Assembly (NCBI RefSeq): GCF_026651875.1
Contig: NZ_CP104067.1
Span: 3,224,001-3,288,000, forward strand
Length of the DNA: 64,000 nucleotides
Direction of reading: 5' to 3'
Source of the DNA: Alicyclobacillus fastidiosus
Lineage (GTDB): Bacteria; Bacillota; Bacilli; Alicyclobacillales; Alicyclobacillaceae
In this document: positions 25,929 through 34,945 of the stretch, piece by piece
Layout of the letters: each line of letters starts with the position of its first letter
Numbering within the stretch: the first letter of the stretch is position 1
Program-made: the position numbers and the translations under genes
Notes under the pieces: model-generated
Seen by the model: only the letters and a program-made list of their open reading frames with translations
Databases searched by the model: none
Told to the model about the DNA's origin: nothing

Positions 25929-27320
25929 TTATAACTTTCGACCGTAGAGCAACTGTCGTTTCATCCAAGGGTTATTTACAAGTCCATCTCCGCTCGTGAG
26001 CAATTCATCGTACAGTTGTCGCCGATACCTTTCGATCACGGCCTGGTACTCAGGTTCGTAGATGGCATTCACAAGTTCATCTGGATCCTTCGCTAGATCG
26101 TAAAATTCGTCGACGTCGGTGGTATTCCAAACGTATTTGTAGCGAGTGGTGCGCAACATTCGCTGCGTGTACAGGCCAAATTGCTGACCGTTGTATGTCG
26201 ACACGACGTGGTCTCGCCAGTTGGAAACCGACTGACTGAATAGAAGCGGAAACAAAGAACGCCCCTGTAATGCATCGTGCTTTTCCAGTCCCAACAGGTC
26301 ACAAATCGTCGGCGGTAAGTCAAGTAGGTTGTAGACGAATGGGTCGCATGTCTGGCCAGGGTCAATTTTGGTGGACCACCTGACGACAAGCGGTACTCGA
26401 ACGACGTCGTCGTAGAGCACGTAGTGTTTATCCATCATTTTGTGTGCCCCGCACAAGTCGCCGTGATCTGCCGTAAAGATCACGATGGTATCCTCGGCGA
26501 CCCCCAACTGCTCCAGGGCGTTCAGCATGACTCCAATCGCGTCGTCCACCTGGCTCACCATGCCGTAATATCTCGACACAATTGGCGCCCAGTCATCCCA
26601 CGTGAAATCCTCTATCCCCCAGTTCAGGAGCTGCTGTCGTTGGATGTATGGCTTTTGTTCAAATGTCTCCTGGAAATTGTGCCAAACCGGTACAGCGTTC
26701 GGCGCATACAGACCGGAAAAGGGTGCAGACGGGCGACAAGGCAGATGCGGTTCCGGGAAATCGACACGAACGTGCCACGGGCGACCGTTCTGTGAATACT
26801 CCTCCATCAGGTGAATGGCTTTGGACGCCAGCCAATGCGTCTGTGAATCGCCCAGTGGAATCGGGTTTCGCTCGCCGAAAAAGCCTTTTGAAAAGTGAAC
26901 TTCCGGATACTTTTCCGCTTGAAACACGAGATAAGATCGGTCACTCACACAGTGGTCATAGCCATACGCGGTAGGATCGAACGATGGATGGACATTCCAT
27001 TTTCCGACATACCCCGTTTGGTATCCAGACTTCTGCAACTCCCTTGGCCAGGCATAGGATTCCGGATGGAGAGCCGACACCTTGAGTCCATTGTCGTAGT
27101 TCCACAAGGCGCCAAACGTCTCGGGTCTCCTGCCGTTGATAAACGATTGTCGGGCAGGGCTACAAAGTGGAATGTGGCTAAACGCGCGGGTAAACCAAAC
27201 CCCTCCTCGGGCCAACTTGTCAATATTCGGGGTCCTCACCGGATAGCCCCCGGCAAAGCCAATGCAGTCATACCGCTGTTGGTCGACTACGACAATCAAG
27301 AGATTTGGCTGTTGGCCCAC
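25929..27320 (-). CDS. Sulfatase with canonical formylglycine motif
   Basis: A 463-residue type I sulfatase. It has VVDQQRYDCIGFAG at the N-terminus and the modification motif C53-S-P-A-R57 followed by QSFINGRRP. It also has GYVGKWNVHPSF and FTADHGDLCGAHKMMDKH. C53 must be converted to formylglycine by a separate maturase that is not seen in this window. The GTG start follows GGGGGGAG. It probably removes sulfate from a carbohydrate, in keeping with the neighbouring sugar dehydrogenase, isomerase and permease genes. It is the only one of three sulfatase-fold proteins here with an intact motif. Confidence 0.92.
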   Translation of the reverse strand: MGQQPNLLIVVVDQQRYDCIGFAGGYPVRTPNIDKLARGGVWFTRAFSHIPLCSPARQSFINGRRPETFGALWNYDNGLKVSALHPESYAWPRELQKSGYQTGYVGKWNVHPSFDPTAYGYDHCVSDRSYLVFQAEKYPEVHFSKGFFGERNPIPLGDSQTHWLASKAIHLMEEYSQNGRPWHVRVDFPEPHLPCRPSAPFSGLYAPNAVPVWHNFQETFEQKPYIQRQQLLNWGIEDFTWDDWAPIVSRYYGMVSQVDDAIGVMLNALEQLGVAEDTIVIFTADHGDLCGAHKMMDKHYVLYDDVVRVPLVVRWSTKIDPGQTCDPFVYNLLDLPPTICDLLGLEKHDALQGRSLFPLLFSQSVSNWRDHVVSTYNGQQFGLYTQRMLRTTRYKYVWNTTDVDEFYDLAKDPDELVNAIYEPEYQAVIERYRRQLYDELLTSGDGLVNNPWMKRQLLYGRKL

Positions 27321-27389
27321 CCTGATCTCCCCCCTTGCAACACTGCGCGTTCCCGTGACGCCGTTTGCTGGCGATTGATCTACTCAAAT

Positions 27390-27412
27390 TGCAAGCGCTT
27401 ACTGATAGTTTC
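27390..27412 (-). promoter_or_regulatory. Operator-like element upstream of the sulfatase operon
   Basis: A 23-bp sequence with the palindromic core AAGCGCTTAC followed by GATAGTTTC. It lies 70 bases upstream of the sulfatase start and agrees at 20 of 23 positions with 34763-34785. The core resembles a cre/LacI-family site (TGWAANCGNTNWCA). A CcpA or dedicated regulator site is inferred. Confidence 0.5.
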
Positions 27413-27542
27413 AGGGTTTTCTCGAGATAAATCATGGCCGATTCAGCCACAAACATGTTGGATAAGGACGCAGACTGTGTTGGGCGACGACGCATAGCGC
27501 CATCGCCATGTGCGTCACCTGTGCCGAGAGTGACGTGTCAGA

Positions 27543-27566
27543 GGTCACCCTTTACGATGGGTGACC
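27543..27566 (-). terminator. Hairpin overlapping the end of the MFS gene
   Basis: GGTCACCC (27543-27550) pairs with GGGTGACC (27559-27566) around 8 bases. It includes the stop codon of the permease gene. No T-tract follows on the minus strand. Confidence 0.4.
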
Positions 27567-28856
27567 GATGTGGAAATCGGTGTCATATCCGCGTTCGACG
27601 GCAATCTCCTCAAGGGATTTCCCTTTGGTATTGGGTGCCCAGATCACGCCAATACAGGCACTGACAAATAAGAAGCCAGTGAGCATCCATGCCAGGACGT
27701 GAAATCCTGTAGCCGTTAAGACGGGTACGAAGAAACTCCACAGTCCGACGCCCACACGCACAATTCCGTATGCGAGCCCCTGTGCGGTGCTGCGCAGTCT
27801 GGTTGGAAACAGTTCCGCAGACCAGACTTGGAAAAACGGGCGTTGGCCGACGCCGCCGCCGATATTACCCAGCAGTACGTACCCGAATGCGACAAGCATG
27901 GTCAATGGGAAGACCGCAAACAACATCATGCCTACGATTTGCAGCGCACCGCCGAGGGCGAACAGCCACCGGCGATTGACCCGGTCATTGAGCGGCATAA
28001 AGAAACATGCCGTGCTGACAAGGCCTAACAAGAACCCAAATGACTGCATGAGTACACTGGTCGACTGAGTCTGCGAACCTACCGTTCTCAGGATATATGG
28101 AAAGAAGAACCCATTCGTCCCCGCTTCCAAGTTCCAGATGCCGAAGAATCCAATACAAAAAACGATTGCGCCGAAATGAGGGCGTTTGAAGAAGGATCGA
28201 AAACCATACCGGGAGCGGTGTTCACTCCGACGAGTCAGCGTGTGCTCTTGCACAGTGGCCGCCTTCCATCGCGATGATTCGACCATTCCCCGACGCATCA
28301 TCCACGTGATGATGGCGACGACAAACAGTTGGATAAACACCAGGCGGGTGCCGAGGACACCAAGCGATGAGAGCGCAAACGCCATCAACAGACAGACAAT
28401 TGGCCCGGTGTTCCAGAGGATGATGGCCATGCCGCTGTGTTTACCGCGAGACCCACTGGGGGCCAACTCTGCGATGATCGTCCAAGAAGCTGGGATATCC
28501 GCCCCCACGGCTAGCCCCACAATCACGTACCCGACGACCAACATCCACGGAGCTGCCGCAAAGATGATCCACAACAGCCCAAACGCGTACACCAGCAGAT
28601 CCCACGAGTAAATTCGCTTCCGCCCGAACAGATCACAAATTCGTCCGCCTAGTAATGCGCCGACACCTGCCGATATCCCGTTCGAGCTGAACGCTGCGAG
28701 GAGACCGACCCACGTGTTGGACATGTGAAAATACGCCTGCCAGAGACTGAGGCCTGCGGCCCCCGCAACAATCGATCCAGCATCGATGTAATTGGCCATC
28801 GATGCCAAAAACGTCCACTTCCACTGAGCTGTTCGGACACTTGCATCCGAGTTCAT
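27552..28856 (-). CDS. MFS sugar permease (paralogue 1)
   Basis: A 434-residue transporter with about 12 hydrophobic segments. It has the MFS signature GGRICDLFGRKR between helices 2 and 3, GLAVGADIPASWTIIAELAP in helices 4-5, and LFPTRLRSTAQGLAYG in the second half, as in sugar-porter-like MFS members. PNTKGKSLEEIAVERGY at the C-terminus resembles the PETKG motif of the sugar porter family. It is very like the next gene (28891-30279) and separated from it by 34 bases. The two are probably tandem duplicates with different sugar preference. Confidence 0.88.
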   Translation of the reverse strand: MNSDASVRTAQWKWTFLASMANYIDAGSIVAGAAGLSLWQAYFHMSNTWVGLLAAFSSNGISAGVGALLGGRICDLFGRKRIYSWDLLVYAFGLLWIIFAAAPWMLVVGYVIVGLAVGADIPASWTIIAELAPSGSRGKHSGMAIILWNTGPIVCLLMAFALSSLGVLGTRLVFIQLFVVAIITWMMRRGMVESSRWKAATVQEHTLTRRSEHRSRYGFRSFFKRPHFGAIVFCIGFFGIWNLEAGTNGFFFPYILRTVGSQTQSTSVLMQSFGFLLGLVSTACFFMPLNDRVNRRWLFALGGALQIVGMMLFAVFPLTMLVAFGYVLLGNIGGGVGQRPFFQVWSAELFPTRLRSTAQGLAYGIVRVGVGLWSFFVPVLTATGFHVLAWMLTGFLFVSACIGVIWAPNTKGKSLEEIAVERGYDTDFHIGHPS

Positions 28857-28890
28857 CTGATCACGTCCTCATACATCCGCGGCTGGTCAC

Positions 28891-30279
28891 TCAGGACTGT
28901 GGATAGTTCGGCGACTCTGACACGGTGGATACTGTGAATGGGCGATTGATGCGTTCGGCTTCGATCTCCTCCAGTGACTTGCCTTTGGTTTTAGGCGTCC
29001 AGATGACGCCAATCAGTCCACTGATAAAGAGAAACCCGGTTAAAATCCAGGCGAGTTTGTGAAATCCGGTCGCCGTCAAGATGGGAACGAAAAAGCTCCA
29101 AATTCCAAGCCCAATCCGAACCACCGCAAAGGCGATACCTTGGGCTGTACTTCGCAGCCTGGTCGGGAACAATTCTGCGGACCACAGTTGAAAGAAGGCC
29201 TGTTGACCAAATCCCCCACAGATGTTGCCCAACAGCAGGTATGCGAGCGCCACGCCCATCGTCAGGGGAAAGACGGCGAAGAGAACCATGGCCACCACCT
29301 GCATCAAGGCGCTGATTCCGAAGAACAACCGCCGATTGACTCGGTCACTGAAGGGCATAAAGATGAACAAGGTACTGAGAAGCCCGAGGAAGAATCCTAA
29401 ACACTGCATCAGCACACTGGTCGATTGACTCTCCGCACCGACTGTTCTGAGAATGTACGGGAAAAAGAATCCATTCGTCCCCGCATTCAGATTCCAAATC
29501 CCATACATACCGATACAAAATACGATGGCGCCAAAGTGTGGTTTTCTCAGAAAGGCTTGGAACCCTGCCGAAGACGGAGCCGATTGAGCGGCATTCTCCT
29601 GCTTTCGGGCAGAGGCCCCGGACCCACTGTGGACCTTCTTGTCCTTTTGTTCCACAGCCGACTTCCAACGGGCAGATTCCACCATTCCCCGGCGCATGAA
29701 CCAGGTGACCATCGCCAAGATAAACAAGTGAGCAAAGACGAGTCGAGTCCCAAGTACGCCAAGGTGAGAGAATGCGAATGCGAGGAGCAGACACACAATC
29801 GGCCCGGTATTCCACAGCGCTTGCGCCATGCCACTCATTTTACCGCGCGATTTACTCGGTGCGATTTCGGCAATAATCGTCCACGACGCCGGCACGTCCG
29901 CACCCACGGCGAGCCCCACGATGACATACCCGACCACGAGCATCCACGCGTTCATCGCAAAGATGATCCAGAGAATTCCGAACGCGTAGACCAGCAGGTC
30001 CCAGGAATAGATTCGTTTTCGGCCGAACAGGTCGCAGATTCTCCCACCAATCAGCGCACCCACGCCAGCTGATATGGCATTCGAACTAAACGCCGCTAAA
30101 ATGCCGACGAATGAGTTGCTCATATGAAAGAAGGTTTGCCATAGACTGAGACCAGACGCCCCCGCCACAATCGATCCTGCGTCAATATAATTGGCCATCG
30201 ACGATAAGAAGGTCCATTTCCACTGCGACTTTGACGGTCCCAATTCTGTGGCATGTTCAACTGTCCCAGAAGCCGCCAT
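28891..30279 (-). CDS. MFS sugar permease (paralogue 2)
   Basis: A 462-residue MFS transporter sharing long identical blocks with the preceding gene (MANYIDAGSIVAGA, GGRICDLFGRKRIYSWDLLV, ILTATGFHKLAWILTGFLF). It has a longer central loop rich in Ser, Gly and Ala (HSGSGASARKQENAAQSAPS) and the sugar-porter-like tail PKTKGKSLEEIEAE. AGAGGTG precedes the ATG. It probably imports a sugar handled by the isomerase and dehydrogenases of this island. Confidence 0.88.
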   Translation of the reverse strand: MAASGTVEHATELGPSKSQWKWTFLSSMANYIDAGSIVAGASGLSLWQTFFHMSNSFVGILAAFSSNAISAGVGALIGGRICDLFGRKRIYSWDLLVYAFGILWIIFAMNAWMLVVGYVIVGLAVGADVPASWTIIAEIAPSKSRGKMSGMAQALWNTGPIVCLLLAFAFSHLGVLGTRLVFAHLFILAMVTWFMRRGMVESARWKSAVEQKDKKVHSGSGASARKQENAAQSAPSSAGFQAFLRKPHFGAIVFCIGMYGIWNLNAGTNGFFFPYILRTVGAESQSTSVLMQCLGFFLGLLSTLFIFMPFSDRVNRRLFFGISALMQVVAMVLFAVFPLTMGVALAYLLLGNICGGFGQQAFFQLWSAELFPTRLRSTAQGIAFAVVRIGLGIWSFFVPILTATGFHKLAWILTGFLFISGLIGVIWTPKTKGKSLEEIEAERINRPFTVSTVSESPNYPQS

Positions 30280-30405
30280 TCACAACACCTCTATTCCTTG
30301 AATGAGTCGACCGCATTCCGCATCAAAGAGCGGCTTGTGAGGATACAGCAGAGCGATTACGCGCTTGAAATCTCCCTCCGTAATCCCCGAATCTACGCGA
30401 CGAAT

Positions 30406-30419
30406 TGCAAGCGTTTTCG
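30406..30419 (-). promoter_or_regulatory. cre-like half palindrome upstream of MFS paralogue 2
   Basis: TGCAAGCGTTTTCG shares TGCAAGCG with the element at 27390 but lacks the rest. It lies in the 155-base gap between the isomerase stop and the MFS start. It is a weak candidate for catabolite control. Confidence 0.3.
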
Positions 30420-30434
30420 AGTGGGCGATGACGA

Positions 30435-31286
30435 TTAAAATGCAGTTTCGCGATGCATGAGCGTAGCGACTTCTCGGTCGATAGCCAACACGCGATCTCG
30501 AATTTCACAAAAATTGTCCCGTGTGACATACTCCAAAATAAACGGGACACCCGGCGTACGCTTCTGATACAACTCGATAAACTTCGGCCAGTTGATGTGC
30601 CCATCCCCGACAGCACATCCCTTTGCAGCGTTCACTTCCCTATCCTTGCCGTGAAAGTATGCGACATATTGTGATAGGTGGGCAAACATCTCTTCCTCCG
30701 TGTTGTTGGCGATGAAGTTCGCGGGGTCTAACAGGACCTTTAAGTGCTCTGACCCGACTTGTTGAATCACGTCTGCCGCTCGCTTTGCACTCGGTACCAC
30801 ATCTAACACACAAGCTTCGAGGGCGACGTCGAGATGGTATTGGCTGGCGCGCTCTGTCAGCCAATGTAAGGCACTACACAATCGCTCGAACCGACTCTCA
30901 AACGCATCTGCGTTGATCCCCCGCTGGCCAGGGATGAATCCGCATTCGGTCGCAACCACCGGAATCCCGTTCGTCGCGGCGATCTCCATAAGCCGATCAA
31001 AGTAGGCGAGATTTTCTTTCCACTGCGCGTCATCTGGCTCCAAGAGATTCGTGAATACCCCAAGCGATGGAATTTCTAACCCACGATTCCGATACTCCGA
31101 GACGATGGCTCTGCTCTTCGCGTCTGATAGTCCGGTTAGGTCCGAGCGGCCGTTGTATACCCAGTAATTCGAATCCGTCTGCGAAAAGCACAACTCAATC
31201 CAGCGAAACCCCTCACTGGCGATGAGTTCAGCCGCTTGTGCGTTGGTCAGTTCCGGAAAGCTGCGGGTCACAACCCCCACATCCAT
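30435..31286 (-). CDS. Sugar phosphate isomerase/epimerase
   Basis: A TIM-barrel protein of about 283 residues from the ATG at 31286 (MDVGVVTRSFPELTNAQAAE), preceded by AAAGGATGA. Metal-ligand glutamates and histidines sit in VVATECGFIPGQR, LDVALEACVLD, KVLLDPANFIANN, AYFHGKDREVN and PFILEYVTRDN. It is a distinct branch from the copy at 25065-25907. It follows the AraC regulator gene by 14 bases and so is probably cotranscribed with it. Confidence 0.87.
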   Translation of the reverse strand: MDVGVVTRSFPELTNAQAAELIASEGFRWIELCFSQTDSNYWVYNGRSDLTGLSDAKSRAIVSEYRNRGLEIPSLGVFTNLLEPDDAQWKENLAYFDRLMEIAATNGIPVVATECGFIPGQRGINADAFESRFERLCSALHWLTERASQYHLDVALEACVLDVVPSAKRAADVIQQVGSEHLKVLLDPANFIANNTEEEMFAHLSQYVAYFHGKDREVNAAKGCAVGDGHINWPKFIELYQKRTPGVPFILEYVTRDNFCEIRDRVLAIDREVATLMHRETAF

Positions 31287-31300
31287 CGACACTCATCCTT

Positions 31301-32194
31301 TCATGATGGCTGACTGCTGATTCGCGACCGATAATGGCTCGGCGAGCACCCGATGTGTCGGCTGAATAGCCGACTGAAGAAGGCCGGGTCTTCATACCCC
31401 ACCAACGCAGCTATGGAAATGACCTTTTCCGTCGTTTCCGACAACAGCGCCTTGGCCCGCGTCAGTCGAATTTGATGGACTTTTTCGATCACGCTCATAC
31501 CGGTTTCCTGTTTAAATACCCTGTTCAGTTGGCGCGTGCTGATATGAAACAGGTCCGAAAGTTGGTTCAAAGTGATTTTCTGGTCGTAATGGCGTTCCAG
31601 ATAGCCGCAGATGCGTGCGGCGATGAGCGCGTTCTCGCGCGCGTGGCAAAGGGTCTTTTGCTCGCGGGAGAGCTGGTAGTAGCGGGATAAAATGACTAAT
31701 AGTTCGACCATCTGCATGCGAATCAAGGTCGGGTAGCCCGTTTGCTTCGCGTCCATTTCATACATCATGTTCTGAAGAATGCTCAATACCCGTACCGCCT
31801 CATCGCCAGCTAAATTGAGACGATGATGGAAGCGATCGTTCGTATTGAGGAACGGGTGCACGTAAAAGTAGTCCATTGAGTGCGAGATTTCCAGTTCGCT
31901 CAGTAACGAATCCTTGATCAGGTGAGGAAGAAATAAACAGTTGATAATCTCCAGCTCATGGCCGGGGTCAACGCTGTAATTGTGCACTTCTCCCGGGTTG
32001 ATGATGAACACGTCACCCGCGCTAAGTTGATACGACTCGTGCTGAAACATGTGCCGTGCCTGACCGCTCACGACATACACCAGTTCAATGAAGTCGTGTC
32101 CGTGAACGCCGGGGATGTGATCGGCGTCATGGACCATCGACATGATACAAAACGGAAACTTTTCCTTCATGAAGCTCTCGCTACAGAGTTGCAA
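31301..32194 (-). CDS. AraC-family transcriptional regulator
   Basis: An N-terminal cupin sugar-sensing domain (HDFIELVYVVSGQARHMFQH, YQLSAGDVFIINPGEVHNY) is followed by a C-terminal double helix-turn-helix. The latter reads KITLNQLSDLFHISTRQLNR, VFKQETGMSVIEKVHQIRL and VGYEDPAFFSRLFSRHIGCS. The frame extends to 32236. The TTG at 32194 has GGAGG 7 bases upstream and gives about 297 residues; an ATG at 32170 is an alternative. It is likely the local regulator of the sulfatase/sugar genes, activated by a sugar ligand. Confidence 0.9.
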   Translation of the reverse strand: MQLCSESFMKEKFPFCIMSMVHDADHIPGVHGHDFIELVYVVSGQARHMFQHESYQLSAGDVFIINPGEVHNYSVDPGHELEIINCLFLPHLIKDSLLSELEISHSMDYFYVHPFLNTNDRFHHRLNLAGDEAVRVLSILQNMMYEMDAKQTGYPTLIRMQMVELLVILSRYYQLSREQKTLCHARENALIAARICGYLERHYDQKITLNQLSDLFHISTRQLNRVFKQETGMSVIEKVHQIRLTRAKALLSETTEKVISIAALVGYEDPAFFSRLFSRHIGCSPSHYRSRISSQPS

Positions 32195-32266
32195 ACGCGA
32201 ACCTCCATCCCCTTTATTGGCATATCGACATAACAAGTGGCGGTAGATCCTGCCCGGTTTGCTCCA

Positions 32267-33646
32267 CTAGTCCTTCGACTGCAACGACACGGCGTGCCGA
32301 ATCGACCCAATGTGGAGTGCGTCGTACGCTTGCACAGACGTCTTGAAGGGACCCGTGTCTAAGCCATGCCAATTTAAATTCGTATACATTGGGTTCGTGC
32401 GACCGGTCTCTTGCTCCCGACGTGCGATGAAGTCGTTCATTCGAACCGTCAGCGCCTCGACAACGTCCGGTCTCACGTCAGCCACATTGTTCGTTTCCAG
32501 CGGATCTTCTGTGAGATGATAGAGCTCGACTTCGTCCTTGAAATGGAAGTCCGGCTCCAATGCCCGAATCAGTTTCCATTCCGGCGTCCGCCAGCCATGC
32601 TTTCGCATCCACGTACATTCTGTGATATAAAATTCCGGCTCCGGCGTCCGTTCACCACCTGCGAGAACCGGTTCCAGACTGCGCCCATCAAACGAAATTT
32701 TCGTTCGAATCCCCGCTAAGTCGAGGATGGTCGGCATAATGTCGCGAATTAACGTCGTACCGGAATAGCGCTTGCCAGCTGGGACGCGTCCCGGATATCG
32801 CAGAATCAGTGGAACGACCAGTGTGCACTCGTACAATCCGTGGTGATCGTAGTAACAATCGTGTTCGTCCAGTGTCTCGCCGTGATCGGACGTGACAATC
32901 ACAATCGTTTCGTCCGTTATACCCAAACTATCCACACACTCAAAGATATTTTGAATGCAGGCATCCATATACGCGATAGCGCCGTCATACTGTGCATTGA
33001 TGTACGCTTTGTCTGTGCACCCGGTTGGGAACCACGAGCGGAAAAAGTCCGCAAACGGCTTGAACGCGTAGACGTCACGCAGTGAGGTATTGTCTGGCGC
33101 GCACTCGTCCCCGTCGTAAAACATACGTTCAAAAGGGCCAGGCGGCAAATACGGCGAATGCGGGTCCATGTGACGAACAAAGAGGAAGAACGGCTGATCT
33201 TGTGCAGCCAAACGCTTTAACTCAGGGATAGCGACCTGATTAAGGCGCTCAGCCTTCGGACTGCGACCGTTTTGTTCAGGCGCCCACCCATCAAAGTCCA
33301 AATAATTCTGAAAACCGCGCGCGGATGGATTGCCGCTAAAGCCTACACACGTCGTGTTGTATCCCTCGTCAGACAGCACTTCGGCCAGAGTTTGAACGTG
33401 CTGTCCCAGTTCCCCTTGATGCCGCAGCGCGACCACATCGGTCCCAAAGCAGTCCATTCCCGTCAGCATCGACGCATAACCTGGCGTCGTCGGTATATTT
33501 GGGCTGAAATGCTGTTCAAACACCGTACCACTTTGCGCGAACTTATCGATATGCGGCGTCGTCAAGCGAGGATACCCATAGAGACTCATGTGATCTCGAC
33601 GCAAACTATCGATCCCCAAGAGCAACACATTTGGTTTTTTCTTCAT
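32267..33646 (-). CDS. Sulfatase-fold hydrolase lacking the formylglycine motif (second copy)
   Basis: A 459-residue enzyme of the alkaline phosphatase/sulfatase superfamily. It has LLLGIDSLRRDHMSLYGYPR, FFLFVRHMDPHSPYLPPGPF and IVTSDHGETLDEHDCYYDHH. At the C-x-P-x-R position it reads N50-I-P52-T53-T54, so there is no residue to become formylglycine. The N-I-P-T-T pattern resembles the D-I-P-T-E of the copy at 22586-23989, and the two form a subfamily. T53 is a possible nucleophile. GGAGGG precedes the ATG. Its reaction is not predictable. Confidence 0.86.
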   Translation of the reverse strand: MKKKPNVLLLGIDSLRRDHMSLYGYPRLTTPHIDKFAQSGTVFEQHFSPNIPTTPGYASMLTGMDCFGTDVVALRHQGELGQHVQTLAEVLSDEGYNTTCVGFSGNPSARGFQNYLDFDGWAPEQNGRSPKAERLNQVAIPELKRLAAQDQPFFLFVRHMDPHSPYLPPGPFERMFYDGDECAPDNTSLRDVYAFKPFADFFRSWFPTGCTDKAYINAQYDGAIAYMDACIQNIFECVDSLGITDETIVIVTSDHGETLDEHDCYYDHHGLYECTLVVPLILRYPGRVPAGKRYSGTTLIRDIMPTILDLAGIRTKISFDGRSLEPVLAGGERTPEPEFYITECTWMRKHGWRTPEWKLIRALEPDFHFKDEVELYHLTEDPLETNNVADVRPDVVEALTVRMNDFIARREQETGRTNPMYTNLNWHGLDTGPFKTSVQAYDALHIGSIRHAVSLQSKD

Positions 33647-33696
33647 GGCAATCGTCCCTCCGAACTTCTGATTGCAAGACTAGAGATAGTGCGTAG

Positions 33697-34716
33697 TCAC
33701 CTTATAGCCGCTTTGTCGCGCAGCTCACTCAACTCGACGATGCGCTCGGACTTCCACGACTCAATGGCCCCTTCAATGATGCACTGAGCCTCCAACGCAT
33801 CCTGCCCGGAACCGTCTACCTGGTCGTAGGGCACCCCTGCCGAAAGTTGGTCGATCCACGCCCCAATGCGGCTCGCGAACGTTTCGCTGAACTCCCTCAT
33901 GCCACCCAGATAGTGGTACGTCTCAGCCGCGATGCTATCGCGCGGGGAGAACGTCAAATGTTCGCAGGCATCCTCCAGGACAAATCGCCCTTTTGAGCCA
34001 ACCACCTCACATCTTTCCAACCCGTAACTCGGACCCGCGTCATAGCTGCCGGTCAAATTGCCGATGACGCCATTCTCGAACTGTAAAAGAATCTGGGTGT
34101 TCGACCAGATGGTACGCCCCTCCCCCTTCATCATGAATGCAGCTACTCTTGTGACATCACCACAGAAGTACCGCATGACGTCAAACGAATGGGGATGTAG
34201 CGCACGGAGGTGAAACCACGGGGAAGACTCGATTGGATTGTTGATCCACATGCGCATATTGATCATGTGTAACGTCCCTAGGCGCCCCTCTTCAATCCAT
34301 TCCTTTGCCAACTTCGCCGCTGGCGTAAAGCGATGGTTCAAATTCACGCCGTAAGGAATTTGTCTTTGCCGTGCCAGCTCGACCATTTGTGTCGCTTCGC
34401 CAATCTGATTCGAGATCGGCTTTTCCCCGAGTACTGGAATTCCAGCCGCAAGTAACGCCATCGTTGGAGCAAAGTGCTCACCGCCATTTTCCTCGCCTTT
34501 GGTGGCCACACTACAAGCATCCAGTTGGATGCCGGAACCGAGCATCTGCTCCACACTATAAAACGCCGTGGCGCCGTATTTCTCGGCGGCCAAATCCGCT
34601 TTCGCACGGTCAATGTCGCAAACCGCCACCAATCGCGTCCCTGGATGCTCGTCATACACCTTTGCATGAATGCTTCCGATATTCCCGACACCGACCACGC
34701 CGACATTCAACGTCAT
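33697..34716 (-). CDS. Gfo/Idh/MocA family oxidoreductase
   Basis: A 339-residue NAD(P)-dependent dehydrogenase. It has VGVVGVGNIGSIHAKVYDEH at residues 4-23, VLGEKPISNQIG for the EKP motif, and VNLNHRFTPAAKLAKEW. It has the same layout as the copy at 24001-25005, including SSPWFH-RALH in the middle (NPIESSPWFHLRALHPHSFD here). GGAGG precedes the ATG. First gene of a transcription unit starting near the operator-like element at 34763, with the sulfatase-like gene 50 bases downstream. Confidence 0.9.
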   Translation of the reverse strand: MTLNVGVVGVGNIGSIHAKVYDEHPGTRLVAVCDIDRAKADLAAEKYGATAFYSVEQMLGSGIQLDACSVATKGEENGGEHFAPTMALLAAGIPVLGEKPISNQIGEATQMVELARQRQIPYGVNLNHRFTPAAKLAKEWIEEGRLGTLHMINMRMWINNPIESSPWFHLRALHPHSFDVMRYFCGDVTRVAAFMMKGEGRTIWSNTQILLQFENGVIGNLTGSYDAGPSYGLERCEVVGSKGRFVLEDACEHLTFSPRDSIAAETYHYLGGMREFSETFASRIGAWIDQLSAGVPYDQVDGSGQDALEAQCIIEGAIESWKSERIVELSELRDKAAIR

Positions 34717-34762
34717 CTTCCATCCTCCTACTTACCTCGTTAACCGTTACTCCAGCCTCATA

Positions 34763-34785
34763 TGGAAGCGCTTACGAATAGTTTC
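34763..34785 (-). promoter_or_regulatory. Operator-like element upstream of the Gfo/sulfatase unit
   Basis: The second copy of the 23-bp element (core AAGCGCTTAC, then GAATAGTTTC), 47 bases before the dehydrogenase start. Conservation of 20 of 23 positions with 27390-27412 extends well beyond the palindromic core. This suggests one regulator acts on both units, possibly the AraC protein or CcpA. Confidence 0.5.
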
Positions 34786-34869
34786 GGTGATTTGCCTGCA
34801 TACGTCATGGTCGTTCACGCCATCCGCATGTTGGATTTAGACAGGGGCCGTATGCGTGCCAAGAACGAA

Positions 34870-34906
34870 GGTGTCCCGAGCGCGCTGCATGCGCTGACGG
34901 GACACC
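34870..34906 (-). terminator. Terminator after the NCS1 permease
   Basis: GGTGTCCC (34870-34877) pairs with GGGACACC (34899-34906). An inner AGCGC/GCGCT helix extends the stem. It is 40 bases beyond the permease stop and separates the ectoine-type cluster from the sulfatase island. Confidence 0.65.
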
Positions 34907-34945
34907 CTATCATCCGCTCACCCAAAACCTCCTCATGACGACCAT

